DNA of 64,000 bases, from assembly GCA_947623455.1 (NCBI GenBank), contig OX392534.1, positions 6,520,001-6,584,000 on the forward strand, given 5' to 3'. Of the stretch, positions 35,931 to 46,260 are shown in pieces. The stretch is from Mimachlamys varia. Its lineage: Eukaryota; Mollusca; Bivalvia; Pectinida; Pectinidae. Both the position numbers and the translations under genes were made by a program. The first letter of the stretch is position 1. Every line of letters begins with the position of its first letter. Below the pieces are notes generated by a model. It saw only the letters and a list, made by a program, of their open reading frames with translations. It did no database searches and was not told where the DNA came from.

Positions 35931-36431
35931 ATTAAAATGATAATCAGAATCCACATGTGACTCTTTCAACTTTTTAGTTATAAATAGCACTATAAACACG
36001 CCGACTACTATTAATAAAAAGTATCCGTTTTCGTTGTTAATGTAATTGAGCATTGGGTGATATATTAGCAATCCGTTTTTATCCTAATATAGCATCAATA
36101 TGATTTATCTCCCTTACGAATATCGATTGAATGATTCCACGATAGATGATAACGGTTTTTTTCAAATACAGCCACATTATTTGCATATCACAACAACAGA
36201 TTAAAAACGGTCATAAACGTCAGAAGTATCTCCCTTGACAAACTTCAAGTAGTTAGATTAGATCAGACCAAATTAGGATTCATAACACAGGATAGTTGTT
36301 ATGTCGGAATCATATCAGCAGCTTATAATTTACATTTACAATATCAAATCAGGATTTCACGACAGAACCAATATGCATGATTGATGTATTTTCAAAAATG
36401 TGTTCAGTGAATTATTGATTCAGCCTGACCA

Positions 36432-36524
36432 TACATATCGCCACGCTGTGTAAACGGTATTTCCGTGGAGTGCTACATATCGCCACGCTGTGTAAACGGT
36501 ATGTTCGTGGATTGCTACATATCG
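36432..36524. repeat. 42-bp tandem repeat, 2.2 copies
   Basis: TACATATCGCCACGCTGTGT starts at 36432 and 36474, with a truncated third start at 36516 that runs straight into the next family R fragment. Confidence 0.9.
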
Positions 36525-36705
36525 ACGTGTGTGGTCGAAGTAGCAGAAGACGCTTACTCTCCCGGAACACCTGATCGTATTATCTTGTGCTTTTAAGAGA
36601 GTCTCCGTGGAATTTTTTCTTTTGTTGCTATTTTGCCTTTAGTTTAATCGATTTGGAGTTTGGATTATGGTTTTGTTGATGCTTTTGTATCCTCTAATTT
36701 TTTTA
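36524..36705 (+). mobile_element. RT-element 3' tail fragment (family R)
   Basis: Landmarks AGCAGAAGACGCTTACTC, GGAACACCTG, GTTTAATCGATTTGGAGTTT and GGATTATGGTTTTGTTGA; the 5' limit abuts the 42-bp repeat. Confidence 0.75.
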
Positions 36706-36889
36706 TGCGTTTGGAGGAAAGATTTTCCAAAAGATTGTTGGCATTTCATTGCGAACAAACTGTGCCTAACACTTGGCTGACTTGTTTTTATTTTAATACG
36801 AGGCTAAGTTTGTCGAGGTGTTTATTAGGAAATGTATGCCATAGTTCTCTCTTTGAGGCCATGCCATTTACTTGGATCAGAACTAGATT

Positions 36890-37060
36890 TACATGTTGCG
36901 TCTTGTCGATGAAGCAGAAGACGTTTACTATTCCGTAACACCTGGTTTTAGTCTCTTGTACTTTTTCAAGAATCTATTTCTTTTCTTTATGTAAATTTTA
37001 TCCATGTTTTAATTTTAGTTCTGATTATTGTTTTGTTTCCGCTTTGGTATTCTTTGATTA
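36890..37060 (+). mobile_element. RT-element 3' tail fragment (family R)
   Basis: Diverged copy: GTCGATGAAGCAGAAGACG, AACACCTGGTTTTAGTCTC and TTCTGATTATTGTTTTG. Confidence 0.65.
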
Positions 37061-38035
37061 TCTTCAAAGAACAAAACGTCTGTCAATACTGCCATGACCT
37101 TAGGCTATAATTCGGCTTTATTGATTATAAATTAGCAAATATGGCATTACGGTAAACGAATTCATGTATACTCCGACATGTTTTCATATATGCCTCTTTC
37201 ACAATAACCAAGATTTTTTATGAAATAGAAGTACATGTATAATACACAACTTGGTTATTAACTGACCCAGGCACAGAACAACATAACATTTTAGAAGATA
37301 TTGCAAATATGAAATAATAAACATCGTCCTCAACCAGACAGCATCGACATTCAAAATCACATGGAAATGTTGGGTAAGAATGATGAACATCTCTTGGAAT
37401 AGTGAACGCAGGTACAGGGCCCAAACCGAAAACTTTGGTAAGAAATGTACGACCGATACGGTACCATGCTGAGTATTATATCAGCTTCATGCAGAACCGG
37501 AGTAGCAGCTCAATCCACTCGAAGTACCCGATATAACTCGTTCCATGACAGAGTGTTGTCGTCGGTTAGTTTCCAGAAGTTTCCTGACATTTGCCAACCA
37601 GAAAATCAAAACAAACTATTAACTTGATTGAACATCTCAAATCAGTTTTGATTTTTTGCCGAATTTAACACCGATTAAACAAACATGTCTAATAGCATGT
37701 CGTACAGTTGAAGGGAATTACAATGTCTCAGGTAATGAGCGTCGATCACAAGACATGCACTATGGTTCAAAGCTAATGAGGATAGCTCCGAATCGTCCGT
37801 CGTGTTAATGGACTAAATAACACCTGGTAAAACAAACCCAGCAGTTTGAACACGTCAAAAACGCGGCGACCACAATTATTTTCCTTTATAACATGTTTCC
37901 CATCCGTGTCATTGTCCAAAAAGTTAGCAACTGATGCCGAAAAGAACATATATTGTCATCATTTTTAGTATTCTTGCTTCAGCTTTCAAAGTGATTTTAC
38001 GCATGAAAGAACTGCATGTACAGCCGAGTTCTCTC
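37061..38035. other. No supported gene
   Basis: Overlapping minus frames at 37199-37424 and a plus frame at 37445-37627 have slightly protein-like composition, but no domain I recognise and no clear splice borders. Confidence 0.35.
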
Positions 38036-38315
38036 GTTTTTGAGTATGATCATCAGTGTGTTTACTTGTTGTGATTGACAATGATACTCTGTTCTCATTT
38101 TGAAAAGTTGATGTTTACTTGGATGTGACAAAGACTTACATGGCGGGTGTCGTCGATGAAGCAGAAGACGCTTACTCTACCGGAAAACCTGGTCTTATTC
38201 TCTTGTACATGGGTCTCCATGTAAATCTCTCCTTTGTTCATATTTTGACCCAGGTTTAATCAGTTTTTAGTTTGGATATGATTTTGTTAACTCTTCGGTA
38301 TTCTCTTATTTATTT
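38036..38315 (+). mobile_element. RT-element 3' tail fragment (family R), long tail
   Basis: Starts in the last codons of the RT frame (TTTTTGAGTATG...), then GTGTTTACTTGTTGTGATTG, TTGATGTTTACTTGGATGTG, GGCGGGTGTCGTCGATGAAG and ends at CTTCGGTATTCTCTTATTT. Confidence 0.85.
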
Positions 38316-38929
38316 TCACTTTGTTATCCTATTTATAGTGTTTTACTTGACTTATTGGATACGTATGTATCAACTCGACAGGTACATATGCTTTACAAGG
38401 CACCTCCGTAGATCACGTGATGTGTTGCTAAAGATATCCCGAGAATGGCTGACGTCATCATGATGGTCAAATGCTGATTGACTTGGGAAAATAATCCATT
38501 ACAGTCCTATTAACCTGAAAATGCCTTGTTCGATTACGATGTTAAAATAACTGACTCTATCAGCTTTGTGGGTGACAACGTTGAGTCTGTAGTATTACAT
38601 AATATTGTCTGATACCAAAATATCAATAATCTGTCTGTTGTGTGTGTAGCAAACTGGGTTTATGTAGCATGATTAACCACATAACAATATGAAATTCATT
38701 ATCACTTTATTAAAATCAGGTTCTATAGTCCCCTCATACCATTGAAGCTATCGGCCGTGATGTTCATACAGACTCCGAGCCTTGTAGTCTTCACACAACA
38801 GCTTTTGAAAAGTAAACATTCGTGTGTATAGAGAAAACAACTATGTCGGTGTGCTTTTGAGTATAAGAACGTGAGTTTGAAGACCGCTTTTCATGTATCA
38901 GTGAGAAATATATTCTTGGCTTAATAAAC

Positions 38930-39133
38930 ATGTCTACCCTGTGCTCGGGTATTGCTGTTAATGACGACCATGTGCTTCTGTCTGGTGACCAATACTCCCT
39001 TCAAGGAGTGTACTCCCGCCGGAAGCTGCTCATTACATTCACTTTATCGATTACCATGGTAACATTGACTTTGATATTAAAAATACTCAACCTTTACGTA
39101 ATCGTTTGGTTTCTACTTTCAGTCGGTCATTAG
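38930..39133 (+). CDS. Unrecognised short ORF / possible first exon with a transmembrane segment
   Basis: Seen: a 67-codon frame after TTAATAAACATG, with a TATAA at about 38862. The N-terminal 34 residues are polar (S-G-D-Q-Y-S-L-Q-G-V-Y), followed by an R-R-K basic cluster and one strongly hydrophobic stretch of about 30 residues. This is a type II membrane-protein layout: short cytosolic tail, basic stop, signal anchor. The layout recalls sarcoglycan N-termini or type II glycosyltransferases, but the match is topological only. A GTAACA donor candidate lies inside it, at about 39059. It could equally be chance in an AT-rich region. Confidence 0.2.
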   Translation: MSTLCSGIAVNDDHVLLSGDQYSLQGVYSRRKLLITFTLSITMVTLTLILKILNLYVIVWFLLSVGH

Positions 39134-41132
39134 CTACAACATTATGATGATCGTATTATATTGGATTAAAATGTTTCGAGTACAATGTATTTTTGGTTTT
39201 GTTCTTGTTCTCAGACAGTAAAGATGGATTTGAGTAAGCGCTACAGGGAATATAGTACTTAATTCAATCTGAGACAGTCACGCGCAAAGAGATATAAACA
39301 CAGACATGGGTCTAATTAAGATCGAATGTAGTCAATGGTTTTGCAAGCAGTGATTTTATACTTGCGATACGTAAACCATGTTAGCATGGGTGTGCCAGAA
39401 ATGTTGACAATATTAGTAGGTCGGTCTTGATGAATATTAAACATTATAGTGATGCTACACATCCGGGACTTCGTTTTCATTTCCCAATTAATGGAATGGG
39501 AATTCTGATGATTTTCCTAGAAACATTGAACTTAACTTTCTATGATTAAGTTAAAGTGACATTGAATATTACTCCAAATCAGCTATACTGGATATCAAGT
39601 AGCATCAACTGTTCATTTCGGACACTAAATTGGTTAAATAGATCATCATCAACCGTTTGTGCACGGCAACACTGATGTAACGTCAAGAATTGACAGGGCA
39701 TCTGGTTAACCATAGTAAAGTCAATATCATTGCTTATCCGTGCTTTACAGTACTTTAGCTAAGTACATTGAGAAAACCAGGTTTGTTCTTGCTACTTGCA
39801 TGTTTATGGTGGTTGTATTGAGACAACGTCAATAATCAACTTATAATTATACATGTATATATCATCTTTAACGAAGGTGCGATATATGAAAGGTGTCGTC
39901 AAATATGTGACAGACGACGGATAATTACAAATCTACCTGATCAAATACGTTCATTAGTGATCGTGTTATTGTTCTATCTGTTGCCATCCTGAGACATGCA
40001 CGAGGCTACCTTCGGCCACCTGTAATGGTCGGGGTCATTCACGGTCACTGCACAGGTACTTAATGAAAGATTGACCAGCCTCAGCCAATTACTACTTTTG
40101 TAGAATTCGATAAACAAACATTAAGTCAATAACAATCTGCACTGATAAGCTATGAGAAAGTCGACATTGGATGTTTAGGAAGGATTTAAGTAATAATTAT
40201 ACAGACGTGTCCATGGAGACTATAATTTTGAGCTTTATTAACAGGATACGGGATAACGATGGAGAGATATGCTGATCAAAGTACTTTTCAGAATTTATTC
40301 ATATCTTACCGAATGTTTTGCCGATATTCAAATAAACTAATTAACCAGTCAAGCACAAAACAAAAAAATGCATAAAATAAGAAAAAAAAAATCATGTGTA
40401 TGAAGAATTTTGCCTTCAAATAAGCAAAGTGAACAGCCGGCTTTAGTTACCGCGAACCTAGAAGCTCGTAAAATGCTATCGCATGATGAAAAAGAAAGGT
40501 ATGAATCATAATTCTGTAAAAAAAAAAGGCTATTGGTTTGAAACATTTTTTTTTTTGCGTCAATTGATATACAAAAAAAAAAATTTTTTTTATCAAAGTA
40601 ACAAAGTGGATTGGAAAAAATATTAAGAAATATTGCAATTTATTATTAGTAGTTTAGCCAGCATTTATTTTCGACAAACAAAATAATAGATGTGTAAGAT
40701 CATATGCTCTGTAATAAGTGTTTAATTTCAGCCCTCTCGCTGATATATTCCGTTTTGATATTTTTAGATTGGGTTTATTGAATAATTCGCCGAATCGGTA
40801 AATAATGCATCGTTAAAAGCCAGTTCAGACTCTGAAGAGATACCTGATGGTGATAAACACCAAGCTGGCGTTTTGTTTTTAAAGTTTAATACTTTTGGAC
40901 ATGTCTTTGCATGTTGTATAAACCATAGTGATGGTACACACATCTGCTATCTCCCCAATGGTACTGTTCAGTCTTTCTCCGGCTGAATGTGTTTTCACTG
41001 TATGGTGTAGTTAAATTATCATTTGGCTCGACTACATCTTATTCTGAATTATAAAGGTCTTATTCGCTTGTGTATTTACAATCACTTATATCAGCAATCA
41101 CATTTTATGTCAGGAAATGCTAAATATGGAAT
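39134..41132. other. No supported gene
   Basis: AT-rich; 40380-40620 has several A or T homopolymers that create overlapping low-complexity minus frames (Phe-rich), which I do not call. Confidence 0.45.
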
Positions 41133-42023
41133 ACAAGAAGAATGACACCAGGTGTTCCGAAAGAGTAAGCGTCTTCTACTTCATCGACGACACCCGCCAT
41201 GTAAATCTTTGTCACATCCAAGTAAACATCAAGTTCTCAAAATAAGAACCGCGTATCATTGTCAGTCACAACAAGTATAAACACACTAATGAGCATACTC
41301 AAAAACGACCATATTCATTTCACTTAAAGATACAGAATATTTCTCAATAAGACAAAGATGGCGACCATAAACCTTGCCCATAGTTCTGATCAACCTGCAT
41401 CTCTCGAATCCTTATGTTGTTAGTTTGTCAGCAGTCGACATCGATCACGAAAATCACGATACCTAGAGCAAGCCCTAGAATATCGAATCAACTGTGACAT
41501 GTAAACACCATAGGTTGGAGAAGCAGGAATGTTACTATCAAGAAATTCATTGAAAGTTCATGATCGGAAAATTGAAATCATCACGTTTATCGTATAGCTT
41601 AGTAGTAAGCTGTCCATGTTGGTCGTAATTTGAATAGAGATCGAGGTAAGCAGCTGATGTAGGAGAGTCTGTTGTGTCCTTTATTTCAAGTTAAGGAGTC
41701 TATTTACGATCGACGTGGTCAGCAAACCTCTTTTTGCTTATAGACAACACATCGTCGATATATCTGAAAGTGAAATCAAAAGATTTGGCAAGGTTTTTGT
41801 TACCTGTTCTGTTTAGCTCTTCCACAAATTCAGCCTACTATGAAAACAAAAACAAGTCAGCTAAGAGTGGGGCACAGTTTGTTCCCATGGGAATGCCAAC
41901 GGTCTGCTGAAAAATCTTTTCTCCGAACTCAACAAAAATATTGTCGACCAGCAATTCAATCATCCTTACTATATCGTCTTCAGGATATTTCCTCTCAGCC
42001 TCTCTTGACGGACGCTCAACCAA
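41133..42023 (-). pseudogene. Degenerate reverse transcriptase of family R, with 3' tail
   Basis: The longest coding copy of the family. On the minus strand the first part reads an RT core: E-L-L-V-D-N-I-F-V-E-F-G, F-Q-Q-T-V-G-I-P-M-G-T-N, then C-A-P-L-L-A-D-L-F. After two stops at about 41838 come the catalytic F-R-Y-I-D-D-V-L-S, a Y-L-D-L segment, D-K-R-D-D-F-N-F, G-V-Y-M-S-Q-L-I-R-Y-S-R-A-C and Y-G-R-H near the C-terminus, then E-Y-A-H-stop at about 41290 and the shared 3' tail. Several stops and frame changes show it is dead. Known: this RT group is abundant in invertebrates and resembles Penelope-like RTs; I cannot fix the class without a search. Missing are any endonuclease, an intact start and the last part of the tail. 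Confidence 0.8.
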
Positions 42024-42046
42024 TTGAGCTATCTGGTCGCCGACGA
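42007..42046 (-). repeat. tRNA-like SINE head fragment with perfect pol III A box
   Basis: On the minus strand TAGCTCAATTGGTTGAGCG follows GACCAGA. TAGCTCAATTG (42021-42031) fits the A-box consensus TRGYNNARNNG exactly. No B box follows; the sequence runs directly into the RT pseudogene, so the SINE or tRNA relic is truncated at that junction. Confidence 0.45.
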
Positions 42047-42075
42047 TCGACCCGGCCTAGATCCGCTACAAACGG

Positions 42076-42277
42076 TATCAAGAATGGTAGTAAGAGTATG
42101 TTGTGTCCTTAATCGCAAGTTAAGTTGGGTATATACGATCGACAAGGTCATCAGATTTCATCAACACATCGTCGATATACCTGAAGAAGAAACTGAAAAA
42201 TTGGCAAGGTTTTTGTTACCCGTCCTGATAAGTACCTTGACAAATTCAGTATCGTATAAAAAAATCAGTCAAACGTT
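42076..42277 (-). pseudogene. Second, shorter RT fragment of family R
   Basis: Same strand as the preceding copy and covering the same RT region again: G-N-K-N-L-A, then, after a frame change, the Y-I-D-D equivalent (TATATCGACGATGTGTTG), D-R-I-Y-P, and I-K-D-T-T. It must come from a separate insertion or a duplication. Confidence 0.65.
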
Positions 42278-42302
42278 GGACTCAGGTTGCTTCCATTGAT
42301 TT

Positions 42303-42485
42303 ACACGGCGGGTGTCGTCGATGAAGTAGAAGAGACTTACTCTTCCAGAGCACCTGGTCTTATAATCTTGAACTTTTTCAAGGGTCTCCGTGTAAATCTT
42401 CCCTTTGTTCATATTTTGCCCCTAGGTTAATCAATTATGAGTTCGGATTATGGTTTTGGTGACGCTTCAGTATTCCCTGACTTTT
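42303..42485 (+). mobile_element. RT-element 3' tail fragment (family R)
   Basis: GGCGGGTGTCGTCGATGAAG to GACGCTTCAGTATTCCCTGA. Lies head to head with the minus-strand RT fragments, only 26 bases from 42277. Confidence 0.8.
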
Positions 42486-43019
42486 GTAACGTGCTACAAA
42501 TATGAACATGTTATTTGAAACACAAGATTGTCCGGTTTAAGGGCTCTGTGGATAATTTACATGTAATTTTACTGGTTTCCCAATGTAGTTATCACTTTAT
42601 ATAATTATACCTAGAGCAGATTTGACCCGTAATTATTGTGCAGTAACTTGTGAAGGCAAAGTTATATGAACTTCTGACGGGATACTTGATTTGTTTGTAT
42701 TTTGTACTTTCTATCAGGAAAAGAAGATAATTAGCTGTCAGGAAAACCGACAATCAGGTGATAATGTTGCGATGTTTTCATGATTTATTGATAATCCTTA
42801 CTACACAAAATCAAGCGCTGGAACGTTTCATTAATCATATCTGTCCTACATAATTTCGTCGGTCAGCTATATATAGAATCAGGAATATCTTGTATTGTGT
42901 TTAAGGCGTGGTATATCACAGAAAAACTAATTAAACGAAACAGGTAATCAAACCAAACTGGTAAAATAGTTATAAGGAGATTCATACAGTTTTGCGAATT
43001 AACATGAAATCAATATAAG

Positions 43020-43022
<3 letters not shown>

Positions 43023-43052
<30 letters not shown>
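43023..43052. repeat. (AT)n microsatellite
   Basis: About 15 AT dinucleotides. Confidence 0.97.
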
Positions 43053-43053
<1 letters not shown>

Positions 43054-43707
43054 CCTTTACTTTAGACCATGCTAAAAATCTAAACGTATGTTTCAAATAT
43101 ATCAAGCAGCTGCTATCGTATCAAAGCAACAGTCCCCCTTTTTGATTATCTCTTTTAGAATCATTGCCGTTTCCATGGCAACCGTGTCGGGTAAGATTCT
43201 AAATTACGAACTTAACAAATAAGACTGTCTTTGTCATGGCTCGCAATTACTGCAAATATACGGCAATGTAATAGATATGGCCATTATGTGTTGGATCAAA
43301 TTGTGGCTTCGTAGTCTTTCAAGGCAAGTTTCCATGGAAACCCGGAAGTCGTTGTCGTTTCATCTTACATTGTATTGCACACGTTTGACGAAAGCAGCAT
43401 TTGAATAACGACAATAAAGCATACTAGTTATATTATTATCAAATAAAAAGGATTCTTTGAAAGCAATCGAAGCAGTAGCTATTACAGAAAAACAACATCA
43501 CAAGATCTTCAGTTACAGATTATCTGGTCGTCTGGGATGCATCATAAACATGTATAACTGTAAGGCATAACCAGTACATGACATGTGATTATGTTAACTC
43601 TGGTATCTTATGGTGATTCTTTTATCAATTTAGGATATAATACATGTATATTAAGTGATTTTTATTAATCATATTTTCATGCAAATTCAACAGAGGTAAA
43701 ACAAAAT

Positions 43708-44030
43708 TCAGAGAATACCAAAGCGTCAACAAAACCATAATCCGAACAGAAAATCAATTTATCGAAATGCAAAATATGAACTATAGGGGAGACCCTCGTA
43801 AAATTTCAAGAGAAGAACACCAGGTGTTCCGGAAGAGTAAACGTCGTCTGCTTCATCGACGACACCCGCCATGTAAATCTTTGTCACATCCAAGTAAACA
43901 TCAAGTTCTCAAAATGAGAACCGAGTATCATTGTCAATCACAACAAGTAAACGCACTAATGAGCATACTCAAAACCGTCCATCTTCATATCACTTAAAGA
44001 TACAGAATATTTATCAATGAGACAAAGCTA
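43708..44030 (-). mobile_element. RT-element 3' tail fragment (family R), nearly complete
   Basis: Minus orientation: from the final RT codons (about 44025) through E-Y-A-H equivalents and the tail to the terminal GACGCTTTGGTATTCTCTGA at 43708. It has the complete 3' end. Confidence 0.85.
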
Positions 44031-44697
44031 CATGTATGATATACATGAACTAAGTGTTCCCTCCTGGAACAAGCATTTTTTCGCTCTTTTTTTCAAAATA
44101 AGCAAATTGCATGTAAAAAGCAAGGTCCATTGTAAGCCATGAAACATACCAATAATTGATCAAGTTCAAGCTAGCATACCACCGTACTTCCGATATAAAA
44201 GATCACCTAATTTCCTACAGTTATTCTGTACCTATTGCAACAAAGCTTTCCAATTGCAAGCAAACAATTGAACATAGATGACCTTAGAATGATTCCTCCT
44301 TCAGCATGTTGATGTTCTTCATCCCGATATTGCTATGACCTAGCTGGACACAGTTACTGGAAATTTTAATATCATCCCCAACATAAAGATAAAGTTTTTC
44401 ATGAAAGGTCCTTAGTATCGCGAAACTCCATCCGTCAAATGTGGAAGATTACGCCAGGCAATGGGCTAGCTAAACGTGAACATGCAGAAATTGGATTCAC
44501 GTTCAGAGTGTTTAAAATCTATCAGGTCCTCTATTCCGAAAAGAATAAACAGTTTGCGATACAAAATGAAAACTAAACACAATATTGCTGGACTCCGATG
44601 TTCCAACAACACTCAACGACCTATATGACAAGTATGTGGTTGTGTCTGCAGACAATGCATCTAATAACCTGATCCTGGTTTGCAAACACTATTACAT

Positions 44698-44780
44698 TCA
44701 TTGTTCATATTTTGCTCCTGGTTTAATCGATTTTGAGTTCGGATTATGATTTTGTTAACGCTTCGGTATTCTCTAGTTTA
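44698..44780 (+). mobile_element. RT-element extreme 3' end (family R)
   Basis: Only CATTGTTCATATTTTGCTCC to GCTTCGGTATTCTCTAGTTT remains; severely 5'-truncated. Confidence 0.75.
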
Positions 44781-44940
44781 TTTTTATATCCCCAAACAGC
44801 AATGCCGTTATACTCTTAAGTATCTATAGCACAAAATAGGGAAATGTGTTTGACTGTAAAAAGTATCACTCAAATAGTCATACATGATGGAAAAGTTCCT
44901 GCTGGATATAGTTAAGACTTATGAACATGATGAGAAGTTT

Positions 44941-45120
44941 GTTTTCTGCTTCTAAATTAGTTTTTCTTTTATTCCCACCTTTTGGCGCCTAGCGTCACTA
45001 AAGAGTCCGAGGAGAACGAAATAGCTGTATGATGCAGTTTAATTCATGTTCGGCATACTGTATCTGTTACTAAATTTAAAAGGCTTGGTATATGTGTGTG
45101 CTACGCCATCTTTCAACTAC
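44941..45120 (+). mobile_element. Hammerhead element copy H4
   Basis: Plus orientation; aligns with the minus-strand copies from TTCTGCTTCTAAATTAGTTT to TATGTGTGTGCTACGCCATC. It ends directly against the family R fragment at 45121 in the same orientation. Confidence 0.7.
44992..45035 (+). ncRNA. Mutated type I hammerhead ribozyme H4
   Basis: 44 nt: stem I GCGTCA/TGATGC (one G-U type pair), CUGAUGA box reads CTAAAGA (G5 lost), stem II GTCC-GAGGA-GAAC with one mismatch, GAAA intact, stem III partner changed to TAGCTGTA. Inactive as it stands. Confidence 0.6.
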
Positions 45121-45332
45121 TGCATTTACTTGGTTGTGACCTTTTTGTTATGGCGGGTGTCGTGGATGAAGCAGAAGACGTTTACTCTACTTGAACACCT
45201 GGTCTTATTCTTTTGTACTTTTATAATGACCTCCGTGTAAATATTTCCTTTGTACATACTTTGTCTACTTAGTTTAATCGCTTTTGAGTTTAGATTATGG
45301 TTTTGATGACGCTTCTGTATTCTCTTACTTTT
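45121..45332 (+). mobile_element. RT-element 3' tail fragment (family R)
   Basis: GCATTTACTTGGTTGTGACC, GGCGGGTGTCGTGGATGAAG and on to GACGCTTCTGTATTCTCTTA. Confidence 0.8.
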
Positions 45333-46069
45333 TTCTCAAGCCAAATGTTACAAATGTGTTTGGGTCTTTTTTATAAAAAGAAATCCGCATTTGTTTGTCT
45401 CAATATCAGCCGCTGAACTAGATTTCTTAAACAATAGTCTTCCAGTTATGTTCAGAAGTCTTAATTGTCTCTAATGAGAGCATTTCTGATGATTGAAGTT
45501 CCCTTTCGTGTGGTTCAGATCGTGGGGCGATTCACCAACCTTAAGTAACGGAACTTCGCCTTATGGTTATGACGTAGTTACACACATTCATGTCGCTCGT
45601 TTCGCTATTATAATAAATATTTGCTTCATGTTGTGTTTATTGCCCAATCGAGTTGATATGTTGCTGTAAACTTGTAGTAAAAGGCAGTTATAAAAACATC
45701 CAACAGTATGATGTCGCAGACTTTTTACCTTCAGCATCACATGGAGATATTGTTTATTGATTTTACATCTATTAGAACATGTTTCTCTGCTTCCTAATGA
45801 ACTCATTGGTTAAGTGCCAATACACTGTACATGTTGCGGGATATATCTACAAGTGAGTCATAACTTTGAAATAGCTCTTGATAGAAACACTCTACGCCAT
45901 TTCAATTTAAACCTCAAATCACGTGTGTCTATGTTAGTTTGAAAATGATAAAACTACGGGGTTTAAGCACCTACCCGAGGTGAAAAGACACATGTTTTGC
46001 ATTTAAGATATACTTACTAATGAAGTCATAGATATATCATAAGTAGGTAGTACATGTAGTGCTGATATA

Positions 46070-46260
46070 GAACGATGATGTAACACACACACGCACCTTT
46101 TAAGTTCAGTAAAAGATACAGCATGCAGAAATTTTTTTTAACTGCATCATGCAGATGTTTCGTCCTTCTTGGACTCATCAGTGATGCAAGGGGCCAAAAT
46201 GTGGAAATCCACAATGTCTAAACTAATTTAGAAGCAAAAGGGTCAGGTATGTAAAATTCC
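46070..46260 (-). mobile_element. Hammerhead element copy H5
   Basis: Minus orientation; plus-strand order GATGATGTAACACACACACG, AGTAAAAGATACAGCATGC, ribozyme, GGGGCCAAAATGTGGAAATC, AAAAGGGTCAGGT. Confidence 0.7.
46144..46187 (-). ncRNA. Hammerhead ribozyme H5 with intact catalytic boxes
   Basis: 44 nt on the minus strand: GCATCA, CTGATGA, GTCC-AAGAA-GGAC, GAAA, CATCTGCA, TGATGC. Both conserved boxes and stems I and II are perfect. Stem III has drifted (ACAT/CTGC instead of ACAG/CTGT), including the U before the cleavage site changed to C, which breaks the A15.1-U16.1 pair. It is the best-preserved copy; activity is doubtful. Confidence 0.75.

Noticed and set aside
34942..35940. 332-codon plus and 307-codon minus frames as membrane proteins
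   Set aside because: Both come from a 36-bp tandem unit. Equal openness on both strands and the lack of any non-repetitive coding sequence argue against a gene.
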